Part shown: piece by piece, positions 48,617 through 62,689 of the stretch
How positions within the stretch are numbered: position 1 is the stretch's first letter
Layout of the letters: every line of letters begins with the position of its first letter
Source: Amphiduros pacificus
Taxonomy: Eukaryota; Annelida; Polychaeta; Phyllodocida; Hesionidae
Reading direction: 5' to 3'
Assembly (NCBI GenBank): GCA_949316495.1
Contig: OX439002.1
Coordinates: 12,084,001-12,148,000, forward strand
Length of the DNA stretch: 64,000 bases
Position numbers and translations under genes: made by a program
Notes under the pieces: generated by a model
What the model was told of the DNA's origin: nothing
Seen by the model: the letters and a program-made list of their open reading frames with translations, nothing else
The model's database searches: none

Positions 48617-49673
48617 TAAGTTAATATTCAATTATGATAATTATCATCTTTGCAATGACAAATGTATTGATATATTAAGAATATATACAAATATCAATAA
48701 AAATCAAATCACTTCACCACAGACCATTGAATACTAAAGATATCTTACTCTTTCAGCAGATAAATTTGTATTATGTTTGTGTCATTTTGTATCACAGTTT
48801 GCTTGGACATTTAGCCTGGCTCAGAACTTATTTACTCCAGTTTCAGTACTCACAGTAAATAAGTTCGCTAAACCTTTACATTTGGTCATTTACACAAATA
48901 CACCGAAAAAGTATAACTAAAGACTATTAGACATATTTCACAATGTTCCCATGATAATATGTTTGACAGAAGTGTCAAAAAACATCAGAGACAGATGTTA
49001 GGTGCGTACGGTTAAACATATGGATAGCAAATAAAAGTTGTAGGTAATTGTCTACGTCCTCCTATCCGTGATTAGAAAAATACCGACATTTAAAGGTGAC
49101 ATAGATCAGAGCAGATACATTTGCCCTATTTAAAGTAACATAATTTAAACGTAACATAATACAACACAAGAAAATATGTTCCCCAATTCCAAAAATATTC
49201 AAACCAAGGTCTCACAAGACCTAAAATGAGAAAGCAAGTCTTACATACCCCCCCTGGTATACACATGTTGGGAACAGTGTAAACCCTGACCTGCGCCAAG
49301 TAGCTCCTAAAGGGAAGCGTAAAGCACTTTATCTATGGTAGAATGTCATGATGGATCCCTTATTTCAGATGCTTGGTAAGGCGGTGTTTTCATATTGAAT
49401 TACTTTCACAGAAAGACACTATTTATAAGATAATATTCAATTTCGAAAGTAAAACATATCATTAATTAATTTGATTATAGCAACAATGCAGACATGCAAC
49501 AAGATATTCAGCCGATCGCACTCAGACATGAAAAATGAAGGTTTACATTAAAGACTGTTCTTTAGTCTTCAGTGTCAGCAACGAGAAGATCTCTTCTAGT
49601 CTCGTTGGTGTCAGGCACAATGTTGATTATCGGTGGATCGGAGGGTAGCCCAGTTGCAGGTACTGCCCAGCAT
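48617..49673. other. 3' flank of gene A
   Basis: AT-rich; no exon recognised. Near 48815-48865 TTACTCCAG..CTCACAGTAAATAAG shows a small imperfect inverted repeat. Confidence 0.4.
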
Positions 49674-52600
49674 TCAGTGTGTTGGCGAACTACTGGCAGT
49701 CCCGAATGGTGATGGCTCCTGTCTTAACCAGGGGGTGTTTCTTCTGTAGCCGTATGGGCCATTGTATCCAGAAACGGGTTTGATTCCTTGCATAAACTGA
49801 GCATGTCCATCTACCAGCTCATTAGAATGACCTGTAATTAGAAACAATAATTGACTTTACAATTGTCACTTTTAACGAGTTGTCAACTAACAATGTGAAA
49901 ATTACCTATAACATTTTAAATGATAATTGATAAATGATAATTGATAAATGATAATTGATAAATGATAATTGATAAATGATAATTGATAAATGATAATTGG
50001 TAAATGATAATCGATACATGATAATCGATACATGATAATCGATACATGATAATCGATAAATGATAATTCTCCGGAATGAATATGGGATCATAAATGATTT
50101 ATATATGTTCTCAGCTTAATCTTAGAAAAATTCATTGAAAGCTTGGGAAAATAATAGCAGCAATGGTTAGCAGCAACAATAAAATGTCATATAATACATG
50201 TTGAGACAATGATATTCCCTGATAAGAGATTTCTATCCATGAAATTAATCTGCAATTATTTCACATGCTCTATCTTATCTCCGTCAAATATAAATATTCA
50301 GGTTTACCTGCTCCAAATTGGTTCCTCATTGACAAATACATGTGTCCAGCGCCAGCCTCGTGGAACCTGTCCATGACCTGACCATCAATGGAACAGCCTT
50401 GCTTCTCCTGAAATAGCAAATATAAACGTCAAATTTAACATTCGTGGAAGACAACATGCTTTTCATGTATGCAGAGGTTAATTCTGGTTTCAACTCAATA
50501 TGATATTAGTTAATGTACAAGCGACGATAAGTCTAATAAACACCACAAAGTCATCTGAATCATCTACGGTATGTTAGTAAAGACAATTGGATGTGTGTGG
50601 TTGATTTATCTAAAGAAAAAGACCACGCTAAAGCTAATATTAACAGATTTTTAATTTTAACGACTACATCATTTTTGTATCTTAAAACATCTGGCATTTT
50701 CACCTAACAAACGACAATAATCCATTATTTCTAAAAGATCTAAAAGCCGTTTTACATAACTTAAAAGTCCTTTCTACATTACATAAAATAAAATAATTAA
50801 GTAAGCTCTTAATTCCTTATGTGTTTAAAGCATGATAGTAAAACGATTATTGATAAATGCAATAATTAACATGTCTGTGATATCCTAGATTCATGTTATC
50901 AGAGATTACACGTATAATTAACTACCAGCCTAAAAATAAACACAGCTTGTCTGACACAAGATTAGATTGATCACAGTTAGCTTGGATTCTGTATTTTGAG
51001 ACCTTCCTCTTGACAGTAACAGTGCAATTTGTGCTTATAATTATATTCCAACTATCACCATAAAGGCACATCAATCTATTTTCCCATCTTACAACTATTA
51101 TGATTTTCCATTTCAGAACGAACACATCTAAATACTGATTAAAATGATTTGTATATAATCTATTTAACTTATGTATAATAAAGATTTGGGCAATAGAAAT
51201 CATTCAAAAATATACTCTTTCCAACCAGTAATTAAATCGAAGATATGAATTTGTGAGTTTGTGAGTTCACGATTGACAAATATTCATAATATAGCTAATA
51301 AGTATCATGACCCCGTTCCAAATAACAGTCTTTTGTTTAATATCAAATTGGTCTTTTTGTCTGTCCTGTGCTACAGTGAATCAATAAACATGTACATTAC
51401 ATCCGCCTTATTTGAGCACATACAGAGGTAGCATTTAATATAATCACATAATCAAAGGCTAGCACAAAACATGCCTTGAGTATTTGTGTACTTTTAAAAG
51501 GTATTCCGACCTCGGATATACTGATTTGCATCCGGGTTACACATTTGTTTGTCTATCTAATGGGCAATACTTTCAGTATTCTTTAATTACCGATCATTAT
51601 AATGCTATTATAACATGTGCAATGTATAGCTAAATGATACTATACATATAATGTGAGTCCATTATAATCTCAGCACATGTTCTTATTCCTTTATTATTCT
51701 ATCACACTCAGTGATGATTATGCATCAGTATCACTGTGAAGGGCTATCGTTATAATATCCCTCATACTGAGTTGGATCATCATGGGTTGGTGAGTTTTTA
51801 TCCATTCCAAATGGCGATGGTTTTGACCTTAGCCAGGGGGTATTTCTTCGATATCCGTAAGGTCCATTGTACCCTATAATATCTGTTTGTGGTTCCATAT
51901 ATTTTTCATGGCCTTCGACCTTCTCCCTTGAATGTCCTGTCGAGAAAATTACACATGTAGATACTTTGATAGATATGTTGAATGATAAATAAATAATAAA
52001 TATTAAATATATCACGGTGACCATTTTTGTAAATTGTAATAAATTTGAAAAGGTTAACAATGAAAATCTTTGTTTTATATTTTGGCAAGCTTGTAGTTCT
52101 ACTCTTATACCTGCTCCAAACTGATTTCTTTTCTCCAGATAGTTTCTCCCGTAACCAGAGTTGTGGAATGCATCCATGACAGGGCCATCTATGGAATCAC
52201 CTGGCGGCACCTGGAAAACGATTATTGTGTCCAATAAATTGTCACCTCATACACATATAGATCTAACTGGATCCTACCATTAGAACCATAAAATAAGCAA
52301 ACCACCAGAGAAACTGAGTTTAAAATATTAAAATTGGATTGTGGACATGCAATTTTAAAAGCTTGTGCATTACATCTATGAAATAAATAGACAAAGGTCA
52401 CTCAAAAGTGTGAATAAAAACAGTGCTATACTTACTTGTGTGTGCAGAATACAATGGACTTTGAAAACTGCATATTTTGTGCACAATCCTATTGCGGGTT
52501 TCCTTCAAGGAAAGGGCGTGAAGGTGAAGCGTGGATGCATAGAAATAGGGATAAAATATCTAAATGCCCTGTCCTGTTTTGACATAATGTAAATATTTTT

Positions 52601-55600
52601 TCTAATTCTCTAACGTGACCAAATAAAAATAATCTTATTTTGAGTTAACAATAAAATCTGTTTCAGTTATATTCGGTTGAGGTATGGCTGGGTATTTCTG
52701 ACGTCTTGGTTTTTGCTGCTGTCTCCCAGATATATCATGTCATCATCATCAGTTTTATAAATGCTTAAAGACTAACACAACCCTTATTTCAGATTTCTGT
52801 CACTTAATCCTTGTCAGTTGCCCTTTTCAAACCATCCATTTGTTGACCAAAGATCTCCTTGTATTTTCGAGTATTTTCGAATATTTTCGAGTATTTTTCT
52901 CCGAAAATCTGATACTGATACATATATTTTTGGATCTATTTAACCACATTTTTGTTGTAATTTGCAATTAATTTATGACTTGCTTCTGATTGGCTATTGA
53001 TACTACTATAATCCCCTTGACAAGATGGCTGCCACCAGCAAAAGATGATTACAAGTTCAGAATATTTGACAAGAAAAAAAGTACTAAAATGATATCCCAA
53101 AGTCTTCTTTTCATGTTATGTTTTCATATTGATGGAATTCATATTGATAGAATTTTAATTGCTAATTCACAATCTGTGAAGGTTTCCTTCCCCTTTAATA
53201 TAAACTAATGACATAAGCGATAATGTCATGATATCCCTGGCAAAATCTCAAATGCGTGTGACAATAATATCAAAATATGATGTTGATTTGCATACTTCAT
53301 ATGTACATGTACATGGGATACATACAAAACAGTGTAGAGAGGAGTAGAGTTTTCTGGCATTAATTATACATGAGGTTTCTGTGGAACTATTGATGTCTCT
53401 TAGTGCTTTTCTCTCATGATGGAAGATGGATGAACAATGTGGATGTGCACCGGTCGATAGTTCACTGTCCTGACGTTAAGGATATAGATTTAACTTGCCC
53501 AAGATGTGGACGCTGATATGGTTTGAGTTTGAGTTTTATAGGGCTTTATATTGACTGAGTTAGAGCCCCCTCCCCAGGAAATGGACCCTCACAGCATACG
53601 AAAGGTTCATAAGGGATGGTGACAGTCAAAGCTATAGGCCACTTTCCACTTGTTGCTGATATAGTATAGATAATGATAACATTGATAAGCCAATCATATA
53701 GCCATCACATCACTATCAATATCATCACTCTTGATATCTCTTGCCTATGAATATTATTTTATGTTGATCATATTTTGGTCATTGAAAATATTAAAAGATC
53801 TATGCTAACTAGAAAGTTAGCATAGGAATAACTAAAATAAATAATAATGATAATATTATCACGATGTATTCTCACAGATGGTAATTGTTTGAAATATTTT
53901 AGATATGTATTACACAGGATTCAGCTTTGACAGAAAGATTAAGATAGAGAAAAAAACAGAAATAATCGAATTTGAAAACGCTTCATTTGATATTGGAAAT
54001 CTGAGACTCCAAAATGTTAATAACTCATCAATTAGTGTATGGAAATTATGAAATGCTGTTTTTACGACCCCTTCAGCAACAATGATCATATCGGGTCGAC
54101 TTTCAAGCTCAATTATCCGGTGTGACATTAACACCGTCGGCAGTGGGAGTCAAATACATCACTTCCCATCACCCGCCTATTTACCCAAATAAGGCACAGA
54201 CCAATTGCTTTACACCAACACTGCCAGGCTTGTTATGGATGAAATGAAATCTATGTTATTAAGTATGCGATCTGAGGCAATTAGGTATTTATTAAATGAC
54301 AATACCACTTTCACAAAATAATTGAACAAGTGAAACATATCAAAGAAACACTTTGATATAAATATTTTTTTGAAATCAAATCAACGGTAGCAAATATATT
54401 TTACCACAAAAAAATTAATTTGAAACGACTTAAATATATATAGATTAGAATTGATGCCTACATTACTTGACATGAACTTTGTAGCTTTTCAAATCTGCAC
54501 TAATTTCCCGAAAAGGTATAAAAAACATTTTTTATTCTGACATAATATTATTAAAATTACACTTTGAATTGTGGGTAAAAATGTATTATAATGAGTTTGA
54601 ATGACATTGATAAGTGGATATATGAGTTTACAAAAACTAAAATGAATTTTCTACTATCTGTGAAAATATCGCTCAGGTGGGCTGATAGTGCATTGTTGTC
54701 TGGAAAAAACTACGTTTCGTACTTTTCTCGATGTAAATCATATATTTACTGCTACATGTAAATAGTATCAGAGAAATATATCTTGTTGGTCACGTCGCAA
54801 TTGCGGACCAACATACAGCCGCCATGTTTTAGTGCGTTCACAACTTGGCGAAAACCATGTCACAAATGAGTTTCCTTGTGATACAATAAATGGTATTGCT
54901 TTCGTCACTCTTTTTTCAATGAAATCATATTTCAAGCAATTTTTCCTTGCACGATACAAATTCTATACCATAAACTTTTTGATCAAACAACCATCATATT
55001 ACCCAAACATAAATGTCTGTGCCATTTGAAAGTAATTGAGTCTTCTGCTAAATCCAAATCATCTATTGAGCACATTGTCAACAATCTATGTGTTTTAACA
55101 AAAACTTTCACCTTTTAATTCCAAACCACTGTTCCTCACTACAGTATTTCATCACCGAAGTCGGATATCTTCCATCACGGATGATCATGCTCTTAACCAA
55201 AGAAATATTACAATGGGTGGCACAGAAACGAGAATAATATAAAATGGACTAATGCAATCAAATAAGAGGTAAATCAAATGTTTCATTATGTGCATGTAAA
55301 CATATTTCATGGTTACAAACCTAACTTGTTTACAGCAATAAATGATATATGCCGTGCAAGACCTATGCCGATTGAGAAATATGCATCACATGCCATATCA
55401 GGTAAAGAATAAGTCAAGCTCCGATTAATGAAATATATTCTAGTCATAATAGATGGACCTAAAAAGATGGTATATTATAAATCAAATTCTAACTTGATGA
55501 AATTTATTGTGAACAAAATTAATATCATGTATCATGTATTTTTTAAACTGATGATTTGTTATGTCTGAGAGTGAGCAAGAATTATTTGAACAGATTTGGA

Positions 55601-58600
55601 TGGAATATTTGACCAACTTTCGGCCATCTTGGTTTGGTGATTTAATCATTGGGAGTCTGAAAAGCTAAGATCGTTCCAAAATTGTTTGATCAATGCAGAC
55701 AGTGTCAATTCTCTCTTCTGTCATATACAACTAAACGGATCACAACCTTTGATAAACTCAGTTTTAATCCATGCCCAAAGTTATAACGCTTATTCTTAGG
55801 TGCGGATATATCTGTTCTGCAGTAAGAACTGAGAACGGATTGCTTATACTGAGGAGATAAGACTTCTACCACTTGCTGACCTGAGACAATGGGCCATAGC
55901 GACAAAGGGCCTCTAGAGACGCCAGAGAGCAGAACCAGACTACTTTCATTATTCTTTCAGGGCAGAATAATTTATTTGGCTGAAACATCTAGTGAGCACA
56001 GCACGCAAAATTCAACCCAGGGAATTGCATAATAAAGTTCCAAACACCGGTGATTAAATCAGGAAATGATAGAGCTGTCCTTCTGGCACAGAAACAATTC
56101 CTTGACTCGAGATTCTCCATGTGATATTGACCGTTACCATCCTTTTTATGCTGTAAGGGTCCATACGCCCTTTCACGGGGGTGGGATGGGGTGGTGAGGC
56201 TCAGTCAACAAATTGTAATTATATTATCTCATTTCACTCTCTGTGAATTATATATAGTTTGAATCGGGTCATAGGGGAAGCCAATGTGCAATATGTGATA
56301 CGCTTCCAACCGGAAGTACAGGGGGATTAGGAAGTAGAAACTCCCACATCTAGGTCACCACTTCCTGCTGATCAGAGATCAGGAGTGTGACAGCAATCAT
56401 CTTATCTCATCTCGTTTGAGAGTATTACTTGACGATGAATTTCTCATCAATTAATTGGGAATTCAGTTTCTCACCTGCTGATTGCTTATATCTTGGAGTA
56501 TACTCCAAGCCTATATATAATTGTTTACTGGCATAAAAATGCAGGGAAGGAATCTGTGAGTTGCTCCTAGCGTGCCCGACGCCCAGGTGAGTTGCACACC
56601 TGCGTGTGTAGGAGGCCAGTTTCGTGTGCAAACACAGCCACAAACAATGATCACAGTCTCTTCCTGGTTCTCTTGCCAAACACACTACATCACATAGTCT
56701 GGCATCAATATTTAATCCCCTCAAGTCTACTGATTCCCTACCTGACAGTGGGAAAAATCTATAAATTACAATCAAAAGTCTGCTTATCAGAATTCAGCAT
56801 TCATCCCATGTTTGGACCCTTTGTGTCACCTTCAATCCTTGGCCATCTGATCATACCGATATTTCTTAACACTGAAATAATGCTTCAGAAGTGTATTCAA
56901 GGAGAATAGGCCTTATATTCAATGTACTAATCAAGAATGAAGTCATTTTCATTGAGATATATTATGAAATTTCTTCCACAATGGGTGCAAAGCAGAGGGT
57001 TGTTAATCTCCATACTTTATGGGGGAAGCAAAACTACAAAGATTGGCAGATTGAGGGTTACCATAAAGGCTCAGTCACATCCGTCCACGATGGACTGCCG
57101 ATCGGTTATGCCCAAGTTGCGATTTTGGCAGATGTTAGCATATAACATACAGCTTCTGAGTACTGCTGAGGACACGTATAGACTTCGTTAAGGAAACACC
57201 AAGACCTGGTCAGGTTCTACCTTGCTTTACTCATTGTGTGAGTCTTGCGCTGTGAGTTGTTAAACTACTCCTTTAGGAATCCAAGGATAAAATTTAAATA
57301 TGATATGCACTGATGCAGTCTACTTCGTCCACACGAGGAAATGTATTGTGAAAATGCAATTACAAGACTGTATAAATTAATTCTTTATTGGTGCCAGAAC
57401 GACTCAGCAGTTGGCCAACAAAACCGATTTATTCTAAAGCAACCTTTATTTGAGTTGGGCACTTTATTCATTTTGTTAATGAAATTGGGCAGGTAATGTC
57501 TGGATTACCATGCATGTTTGTACGCGATATATGTTTTGTACCTTTATCTTTGTGATAAAATGTTATCATAGATTTGGTTGATTTCAGGAAGAAAGTTTAC
57601 TTGCCACAGTTTCATGACCACATTTCATATAAGCATATACCAAACCTCTGTAGAATTGCCTATGACCTCCTTGATTTCGTCAAAACCTTAAGAAAGATCG
57701 AACAATAAGTAATGCCTTAAAAACACTATTGGTCTGAGTAGTCTCTATTTAATATCACCGATACCATATATACATACATATTGATCCTGTCAAGGACCGG
57801 ACATTTATTTAACTTCTATCAAGACTGGTCACGTTTTGGGCTTATTAAATCAATCAAATCTAAGTGTTCTTGTTGTAGACCAATACACAGTATATGACAC
57901 TTTCTTTGTGTTATAAAAGTTTTATTCAAAATTGATACACATAAATATAAATAACAATTACATAGGCGTGGTGCCCATTTACTTTGCTGCTTAAATACAC
58001 ATGGATAGACGTGATTTCTTAGACTAAATGAAGCTGTGACGATATGTTCCCCATAGTACAAGTCTGACTGGACAATGACTTGTTATCATATCAGTTATAT
58101 TCTATACAATAAAACTTATAAAATAAGCGAATAAATCAAGTTTATGTGATCCACTCGCAAATTCATGAAGAATATTTGTTTGTGTAAAAATATGCCACAC
58201 ATAAACGCATGCAAAATACATGAAAATCACACCAAATAATGAAATGTAAGCTGTTATCACAGTTGTGCGAATTCTTGAGCTATTTAATCTTTTATAATTT
58301 CCTTAAAATCGTTTCCAACTGTGAACAATTTCTATCATTATCATGTACTTCATGACACAGTAATATTCACATTTACAACTTATAATGTGAATCTTACATG
58401 TGCCACTTAGATATTCTAAATAATTAACGATTCCTGTTGCGAGGGTTAAACAATCTAAGTTATTCATATAACTTTAAAATAAACCCGAAATACCACATTA
58501 TCACAGTGCTGACTTGTATATATTTAGATATCGTTTATATTATGCAAGATAAAATAAAAATATAAACATTTTTTTGGACTTGCTGTAAAAAATAATGATT

Positions 58601-60048
58601 TTCACATTACCTGCTCAGTCTTTTCCAATGTTTTGTCAACTCCATGGAAACGGAAATATCCTTTAACATGTTTATCTTTTTGTGAATTATAAGGGGGTAC
58701 AACTGTACCGAGTTTGGGATTAGTCTTGGAATAGTCAGTGGAAATTCTAGATACAGCCACGCAGTCCAAAGTGAAAGCTTTCTCCTTTTCTACAATTTCC
58801 TCTGGTGGTGGCGAAGGAGGTGTTCTGTACAACTTGTTGTGTCTGCCATTCTGGGACTTATCTCCACTGGAACTCATCTTTAAGAAGTTGTGGCAGGCTT
58901 CTGTCAAATATAATAATCCAAAAAGTGATATTCTATTGTATGGCAACCACAAAAAGTGTCCAATAAAACATATATGGCAGGTCTACCTCCCGTTTACGAT
59001 TATGTCTGGATCTTGCACAGATCGTGACTATATACGTTCAAACATACAAGTAGCAATCACAAACAATATGAACAGGTTTAAGCTCAAGGTTAGTACAGTT
59101 GCTAGGCATGTATATAGCAAACATGAATATTTATGACTCGGGTTCCAATTCACTGCCTCTATGGCGGCGACCGTAGATCGATTTTCTGCCCGGATCAACA
59201 TGCCCCCGCTGGTAGCTTTGATTGTAAGATTTGCGGATTTTATGACATGGCAGGCAGGCGTGATCCAGCGCGTAGAAATCATGTATTTATTAGTTCAACA
59301 AAAACAGCGGGCACTACATAATACGTTATGAAATCACACGGCCACGATAGACCTTTATTGTTCCTGTGTTGCTATGTCGCGCATCCACAAGCTGCAAGCA
59401 ACTGGTGGATTATCAACAGTTTAATCTCACTTAGACTAATCTTATTGATCCCTATACCTTAAGAGCCGACACTAATAAACAGGATCACCGGATTTGCGGC
59501 ATTAAGGGAATAATAGGATGAATCCCATTGTTCAATAGCCAATTATACATGGATCTTGCACCCGGGATCTAGTACATCTATTCCACCATCTCGGCATGGT
59601 GTATTCATAATTTATCATGCATTTTGTTTTTATCAATAATTCATTATGAATTTTGTTTTTCTTATAAATGTCTATACTGTTATATCAAACAATTCAACAA
59701 GAACGATATAGGTATTATGGTGATTTCATTTTTGTTACTATTTACGAAAATTCATTGTCCCTTCTCACAGCAAAATATATGTAACTCTCTTTCTGGCGAG
59801 GGAAGGAAGGATGGGCTGGTTTGTGAACATGTATGTCCACGGGCCAGTAGGAAAATGACCAGACAGTGGCTCCCTCTAAAGACAAAACTGCCTGTGTTAA
59901 TCTTTTGGACAAATTCATGTGTTCTGCAGCAAATATAAATTGTCAAAACATAACATAAAACATCTCTTTAATCAAATCTATGAGATAATCAAATCTATGA
60001 GAACAAATTTTATGAATATCATCTATATTAATGTATGTATATATAATG

Positions 60049-60096
<48 letters not shown>

Positions 60097-60107
60097 TACA
60101 TACATAC

Positions 60108-60167
<60 letters not shown>

Positions 60168-61410
60168 TGCACTGACAATTGTTTTTTGTAATATCTGTTT
60201 GCAAACGTTTGTAAGTTGATACATGGACATGTGTATAAAGACAAACATTGTATCTGAAAAAAACACCTGAAATGTAGAATTGAGGAAGAATAGAATAGAA
60301 ATTAATTATAAAATATGTAAAGTTCTTGAAATGAGGACAGATAAATGAAGTTTTAGTAATAAAAATAATCGGATGTAATTACAATCTAAGAAACTCGGAG
60401 AATACTAACAATAAACATTGAAAAAGAATATTATGATTTGTTCACATTCTTTATCTTTTATGCCGATGTGCCATTAAATATCCCAAACACAAACCTTTTG
60501 TTTGTCAGTTGTGCTTTCTTGTGGACTGGTTCGCGACAATAGACGCTGGACATCCGGTCGTTTGAAGTAAGCCCTGCAGTGATCGTCCGCAATGGCGGTG
60601 TATGCAGGAAGAATGTCCCTAAACCTTGTTCTCGACTTCTCAGTCTTCACCCCATCGTTCACAAAGGCTATCTCCCGTTCTCTTAATTTTTCAGGAGATG
60701 GAGTTGGCATACAAAGTCGTCTATAAGATAGTTTGTTCTTTCTGGGATTAGAGGCTAAAGGAACTTCAGGAAGTGACCTTGATGTCAGGTGCACGCGATT
60801 TGTACTTCCGTTGGAGGATGACCTTGACATATCCATGGATGTCATTGTTTTTAGTTGAGGCGCACTGAGACTGGTTTTAGATCTTGGCAGTGGACTTTCA
60901 GACTTCCTTGGGGTGTAGATAACTGATTGTGTCTGAAATATATATAAAAAAATAGGTATACATGAAATGATTAAAAAACATGGGTATACAGGAAATGATT
61001 AAAAACATGGGTATATAGGAGATGATCAAGAATTCTCCAGGATGAGACAGTACAAGTTGCAATCAAAAAACATAAGAAGCATCATTTAGAAATACGTGGA
61101 CAGTTGTCTGAAACTCATCAGATAAATAATCTTTACATTAATCTCTTTTTATGTGCTGTACATATATTCATATTGACAAATGAATTGATCATGGTTTTTT
61201 TCTTCAAAATATGTGAATATAAGACCCAACCGATATTTAATGGACGCCATACTGCCACTCATATTGTTTTTTGCTATGGAAAAAAAGAAAGGGAGTATAG
61301 ATGACGCCAAATATACAAAGATAATGATTTAAAAATGTCATCAAGTATGATGAATTCGCCATTATAAATTTACTTCACCCAGCCATGATTGACATTCTTA
61401 CTTCACTCAT
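49674..61410 (-). CDS. Gene A: short proline/arginine-rich protein with GYNGPYGYRRNTPW motif (about 234 residues)
   Basis: Proposed exons: 61410-61402 (MSE, tentative), 60932-60495, 50407-50308, 49831-49674. The phases are 0, 0, 1 and then stop TGA. The large exon gives a Ser-rich leader, then NKLSYRRLCMPTPSPEKLRE and an acidic/basic stretch. The 100 bp exon encodes CSIDGQVMDRFHEAGAGHMY..RNQFGAG, and the last GHSNELVDGHAQF..SGYNGPYGYRRNTPWLRQEPS. No signal peptide or membrane span. The short Tyr/Pro/Arg motifs recall small axonemal and sperm microtubule-associated proteins, but I do not recognise a family; this is a guess. Each exon except the first has a paralogue in gene B, which lies wholly within A's 10 kb intron. 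Pairing of N- and C-terminal exons is not proven; A and B could share them. Confidence 0.68.
49917..50067 (+). repeat. 14 bp minisatellite in an intron of gene A
   Basis: About 11 units of AATGATAATTGATA, with the last few units changed to CATGATAATCGATA. It lies between the last two exons of A. Confidence 0.92.
51731..58877 (-). CDS. Gene B: paralogue of gene A nested in its intron (about 190 residues)
   Basis: Exons 58877-58611, 52210-52111, 51936-51731, joining in phase 0 then 1, ending TGA. ATG at 58877 is chosen (context AAAGATGA) over an in-frame ATG at 58952, because an AG acceptor-like site precedes it and the leader upstream is not conserved in A. Exon 1: NKLYRTPPSPPPEEIVEKEK, matching A's NKLSYRRLCMPTPSPEKLRE. 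Exon 2: DSIDGPVMDAFHNSGYGRNY..RNQFGAG, the same 100 bp length as in A. Exon 3: GHSREKVEGHEKYM..IGYNGPYGYRRNTPWLRSKPS, with a longer acidic C-terminus (DDPTQYEGYYNDSPSQ). Its large intron (52211-58610) holds only AT-rich sequence and a small repeat at 57.6 kb. All A/B junction phases agree, so hybrid transcripts are possible. Confidence 0.72.
52211..57590. other. Long intronic stretch, no further exon recognised
   Basis: AT-rich sequence inside both gene models. 55580-55680 shares two short blocks with 25.16-25.65 kb (CTGAAAAGCTAAGAT; AAGATGGCCGAA..TTGGTCAAAT), so a rearranged repeat is present. I cannot support other genes here. Confidence 0.4.
57595..57690 (+). repeat. Fragment related to the repeat at 62.7 kb
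   Basis: CACAGTTTCATGACCACATT..CATATACCAAACCTCTGTAG matches the reverse complement of 62745-62830 and the direct sequence at 20.99-21.05 kb. Confidence 0.65.
58878..60494. other. Intron of gene A and probable promoter area of gene B
   Basis: 59150-59420 is GC-richer than its neighbours and lies just upstream of gene B's first coding exon on the - strand, so it may hold its promoter. No definite TATA box is seen. The rest is AT-rich. Confidence 0.35.
60049..60163 (+). repeat. Compound (CA)n(CATA)n(TA)n microsatellite
   Basis: About 22 CA units, six CATA units and 26 TA units in a row, within the intron of gene A. Open frames on both strands here are artefacts. Confidence 0.97.
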
Positions 61411-62009
61411 TTTGAGTTGAAAGTGTCCCTTCACAACTCCATGTTTCACAATGTCATGTTTTTTAATTGTTATTACATCTTGACTGTCAGTAAAACACAG
61501 AACACAATAAAGTGTGAATACATTTGTCGTTGTGGCCCATTCAACATTTTGTAGTCTCCCACGCTAATTCCCATACCAAATACTTTCCTTTCAAAGTTTG
61601 ATATTTTCTCTTAAGTGAATAACACGTCATGTCAATATCACTTTACAAAAATATACAATATACTTTTCACACTTCGTTCCATTACAATACATCAAAACAT
61701 TTCTCAAATTTCCAGCGTTCATCATAAATGCCAGAGATATGAAATTGATAGAAATATATAAATCAGCAATTATTTGAGTTGTACAAATCAAAGTTTGACT
61801 TTTATACTCCCGAAAGGTTACAATAATTTGGATGATATCAACAACTCTCATGTTGCCACCCACACTCCCCGTTTTGAAAATGAGCATGCAACTTTTCAGA
61901 AAACATATCAGTCCAATACGATTTGGTATCATAGTACTAAATGCCCAGGAGAATGAATTAATGTTAAAGTGACTGTCGATGATGATTAATACTGTCGATG
62001 ATGATGAAC
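61411..62009. other. 5' flank of gene A
   Basis: No exon recognised. It should include A's promoter if the MSE micro-exon is right. Confidence 0.35.

Positions 62010-62096
<87 letters not shown>
62010..62096 (+). repeat. (GAT)n microsatellite
   Basis: About 28 GAT units with one GGT. Poly-Asp, poly-His and poly-Ser frames across it are artefacts. Confidence 0.96.
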
Positions 62097-62097
<1 letters not shown>

Positions 62098-62257
62098 CAT
62101 AAATGTATCAAACATAGCAGTATATAGCAGGAGAAAAGGGGTGCTGCTGCTGAGGATGAAGCTACACTAGCTCTGCAGGAAACCATAAAGAAGAGCCTTG
62201 AAGATATGATGAAGACTGCTGCATCTGTGTCCACCATCGAGCCAGACTCATTATCGA

Positions 62258-62572
62258 GGCCACGAGCCGTGCGTGGTGCAGTTGGCTAGAGTGCCAAGTT
62301 ATAAGCACCAGTTCCTCCGTGGTGATCCCAAGGTTGTGGGTTCTATCCCCGGCAGTGCCGAGATTGAAATCATGATACAATTTCACACATGAACCGTGCC
62401 TAAAGGGTTAACCCATTATCTTTGTAAATCTGTGACCGAGTGGGTTGTCATGCCAAGGACCTGCGATATGACATTTCAGTGAGGCAGCACAATATCTCAT
62501 ACAAGTAGGTCTCATCAAGAAATGACTGAAATAATGTTGAAAGTGGTGTAAAACCCCAAACAAACTGACAAA
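62258..62572 (+). mobile_element. tRNA-derived SINE, near-full copy
   Basis: The head GTGGTGCAGTTGGCTAGAG (A box) and GGTTCTATCCCC (B box), the body GTGAGGCAGCACAATATCTC and the tail CCCCAAACAAACTGACAAA match the family. No target duplication is clear, and several changes suggest greater age. Confidence 0.88.
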
Positions 62573-62689
62573 TCCACTTGTGAATCGTTATCACTCGCTG
62601 CTGCTACGGCTGCAACTACTCCGACTATGACTACTACAACTACGACAACGACTATCATTCAAACATAAAATTGCATGCCACCTTTGTGA

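Noticed and set aside
59090-59400. RFX X-box sites for a ciliary gene promoter near gene B
   Set aside because: Half sites such as GTTGCTAGGCAT and GTTGCTATGTCG exist, but the second half does not fit the palindromic consensus; too weak to claim.
61979-62237. Poly-Asp, poly-His and poly-Ser open frames
   Set aside because: Readings of the (GAT)n microsatellite in different frames.
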